Source: CAYWNA01 sp964459305 (GTDB taxonomy: Bacteria; Planctomycetota; Planctomycetia; Pirellulales; Pirellulaceae). From it: a DNA stretch of 6,249 nt. Position numbers and translations under genes: made by a program. The notes below the pieces were generated by a model. It was given only the letters and a program-made list of their open reading frames with translations. It was not told where the DNA came from and did not search any database. Location: contig CAYWNA010000437.1 in NCBI GenBank assembly GCA_964459305.1, forward strand, positions 1 through 6,249, written 5' to 3'. Each line of letters begins with the position of its first letter. Position 1 is the first letter of the stretch. This document shows positions 5,200-6,249 of this stretch, piece after piece.

Positions 5200-6249
5200 C
5201 TATTTTCCAGGCACACTGCTTCTGCAAAGCAGCGTCACCTGGCGCCTGCTAATTCTGCCGTATTGATCCGTGACTTCGACTTCAATCAGGTGATGACCCT
5301 TTGTGGCCGTGAAGACGTCGCTCCAGATATGAGTCGCCGGCCGAGTATAGCGGAAAGCGGCGATCCGGGAATCGACAATCGGCTTTGGTGGAGAGTGCAG
5401 TTTCGTCCAAGGGTCCTGATCCAGGCGATATGCCAACTTCGTACGTTCGTTGCCACAAAAGACGTTTACTACCAACTCACACCGCTCCCGTATAATCGCC
5501 TGCTCCTTCGGCGAGATAATATCCATACCTTCGGCAACATCCCGACCAACAGCCTTGTAGTCCACCGTAGTGTTGGTTTCGTTGACTCTGACGATCATAT
5601 AACCGCGTGGGCTGCCGTCCGGACATTTATCGTGGCCTTCGCGTCCCCACCATGCCCCGCCGATGGAGCCGACACTGAGAAACTCGGCTCCGTCTTTTAG
5701 CAGGTATTCATTCTCGTGGAGGTGTCCTTGGAAAACCATCTTCAAGTTGTACGGTTTGAGCACTTCCAGAATTCGGTCGGGATTCGTCACGACTACGCCG
5801 GGATTGCTCTTCGCTGCTTTGTACCTTTCTGTAATTGTGCTGTGTATTGGATGATGGAGGAAGACGATTATCGGGGTCGATTTGCCGATGCGGCACAAAT
5901 CTTGTTCCAGCCACTTTAGCTCGCTGTCGTCGACCGTCGCCAGATGAGGAGGATATGCGGAATCGAGCACGACAAAATGGAATACCCCGTGATCGAACGA
6001 ATAGTAGTTCGGTCCGAAGAACTCTTTGAACATCTCGCGCGAGTTGGTCTTCGGGTCAACGTCGTGATTGCCGACCACGTTATAGACCGGGATATTGAGT
6101 CTACGCATGACGTCCCGATAGAAGGCAAAGAACTTTCGATCGGCCACATAGGCGGCGATATCCCCGACTGTGACGACGAACGCCGGCTTCTCGGCCAGCT
6201 TGCCAATATCAGCGATCGCTTGTTCAAAACCTTCGAAGCTGGCCGGTGT
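5200..6249 (-). CDS. Calcineurin-like metallophosphoesterase, 5' end outside window
   Basis: The frame is open from the window edge to TAG at 5202-5200, giving 349 residues that lack the N-terminus. Metal-binding motifs of the calcineurin-like fold appear in order: GD (VVTVGDIAAY, 29-30 of the visible part), GNHD (VYNVVGNHDVD, 60-63), the histidine strand IIVFLHHPIHS (127-137) and GHLH (VFQGHLHENE, 175-178). The first motif, D-x-H, and any signal peptide must lie beyond 6249. A GTG at 6147 cannot be the true start because the GD motif lies upstream of it. Family members hydrolyse phosphomono- or diesters with two bound metal ions. The last 120 or so residues form a separate region ending HHLIEVEVTDQYGRISRRQVTLLC, which reads like a C-terminal beta-sandwich. 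That architecture is common in secreted phosphoesterases, so export is likely but not seen. The gene is first in the visible minus-strand cluster; its substrate cannot be inferred. Confidence 0.9.
   Translation of the reverse strand, partial: TPASFEGFEQAIADIGKLAEKPAFVVTVGDIAAYVADRKFFAFYRDVMRRLNIPVYNVVGNHDVDPKTNSREMFKEFFGPNYYSFDHGVFHFVVLDSAYPPHLATVDDSELKWLEQDLCRIGKSTPIIVFLHHPIHSTITERYKAAKSNPGVVVTNPDRILEVLKPYNLKMVFQGHLHENEYLLKDGAEFLSVGSIGGAWWGREGHDKCPDGSPRGYMIVRVNETNTTVDYKAVGRDVAEGMDIISPKEQAIIRERCELVVNVFCGNERTKLAYRLDQDPWTKLHSPPKPIVDSRIAAFRYTRPATHIWSDVFTATKGHHLIEVEVTDQYGRISRRQVTLLCRSSVPGK

Overview
The window looks like a fragment of a GC-rich planctomycete (or closely related PVC) chromosome, probably from a metagenome. 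This is an inference. It rests on a Tat-exported Gfo/Idh/MocA-type oxidoreductase, a secreted BNR_4-type beta-propeller, a secreted GH67N-like/helical protein and an EF-hand-tailed exported protein, a mix typical of the polysaccharide-degrading gene sets of that phylum. There are no RNA genes, insertion sequences or CRISPR arrays that I can see.

Layout. (1) 1-1288, minus strand: the first 429 codons of a large secreted protein. It has a signal peptide, then a domain resembling the N-terminal domain of alpha-glucuronidases and hexosaminidases, then what looks like an alpha/alpha-toroid; the 3' end lies outside the window. (2) 1289-1837: a 549-base divergent intergenic region with an imperfect inverted repeat built from TTTTCGTG-like units, a possible promoter for the left gene, and a compact hairpin around a TACAAT box in front of the right gene. 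(3) 1838-2597, plus strand: an exported protein with a TsaA/TrmO-like domain, a Gly/Pro linker and two EF-hands. Its reading frame is broken once, near 2006. (4) 2697-3607, minus strand: a decayed Tat-dependent Gfo/Idh/MocA oxidoreductase with an internal deletion, a frame change and a TGA where the family has a Trp codon. (5) 3647-5152, minus strand: an intact secreted BNR_4-type beta-propeller protein. (6) 5200-6249, minus strand: a calcineurin-like metallophosphoesterase whose 5' end is outside the window.

Genes 6, 5 and 4 run in one direction with gaps of 47 and 39 bases, and genes 5 and 4 each have an AGGGAG ribosome-binding site, so they probably form one operon: phosphoesterase, propeller enzyme, oxidoreductase. 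With the secreted protein on the left this suggests extracellular or periplasmic glycan breakdown, but no substrate can be read from the sequence. The most unusual item is the exported TsaA/TrmO-like domain fused to EF-hands, because characterised members of that family modify tRNA in the cytoplasm. The two damaged genes face each other across about 100 bases, so assembly or sequencing error has to be weighed against real gene decay.
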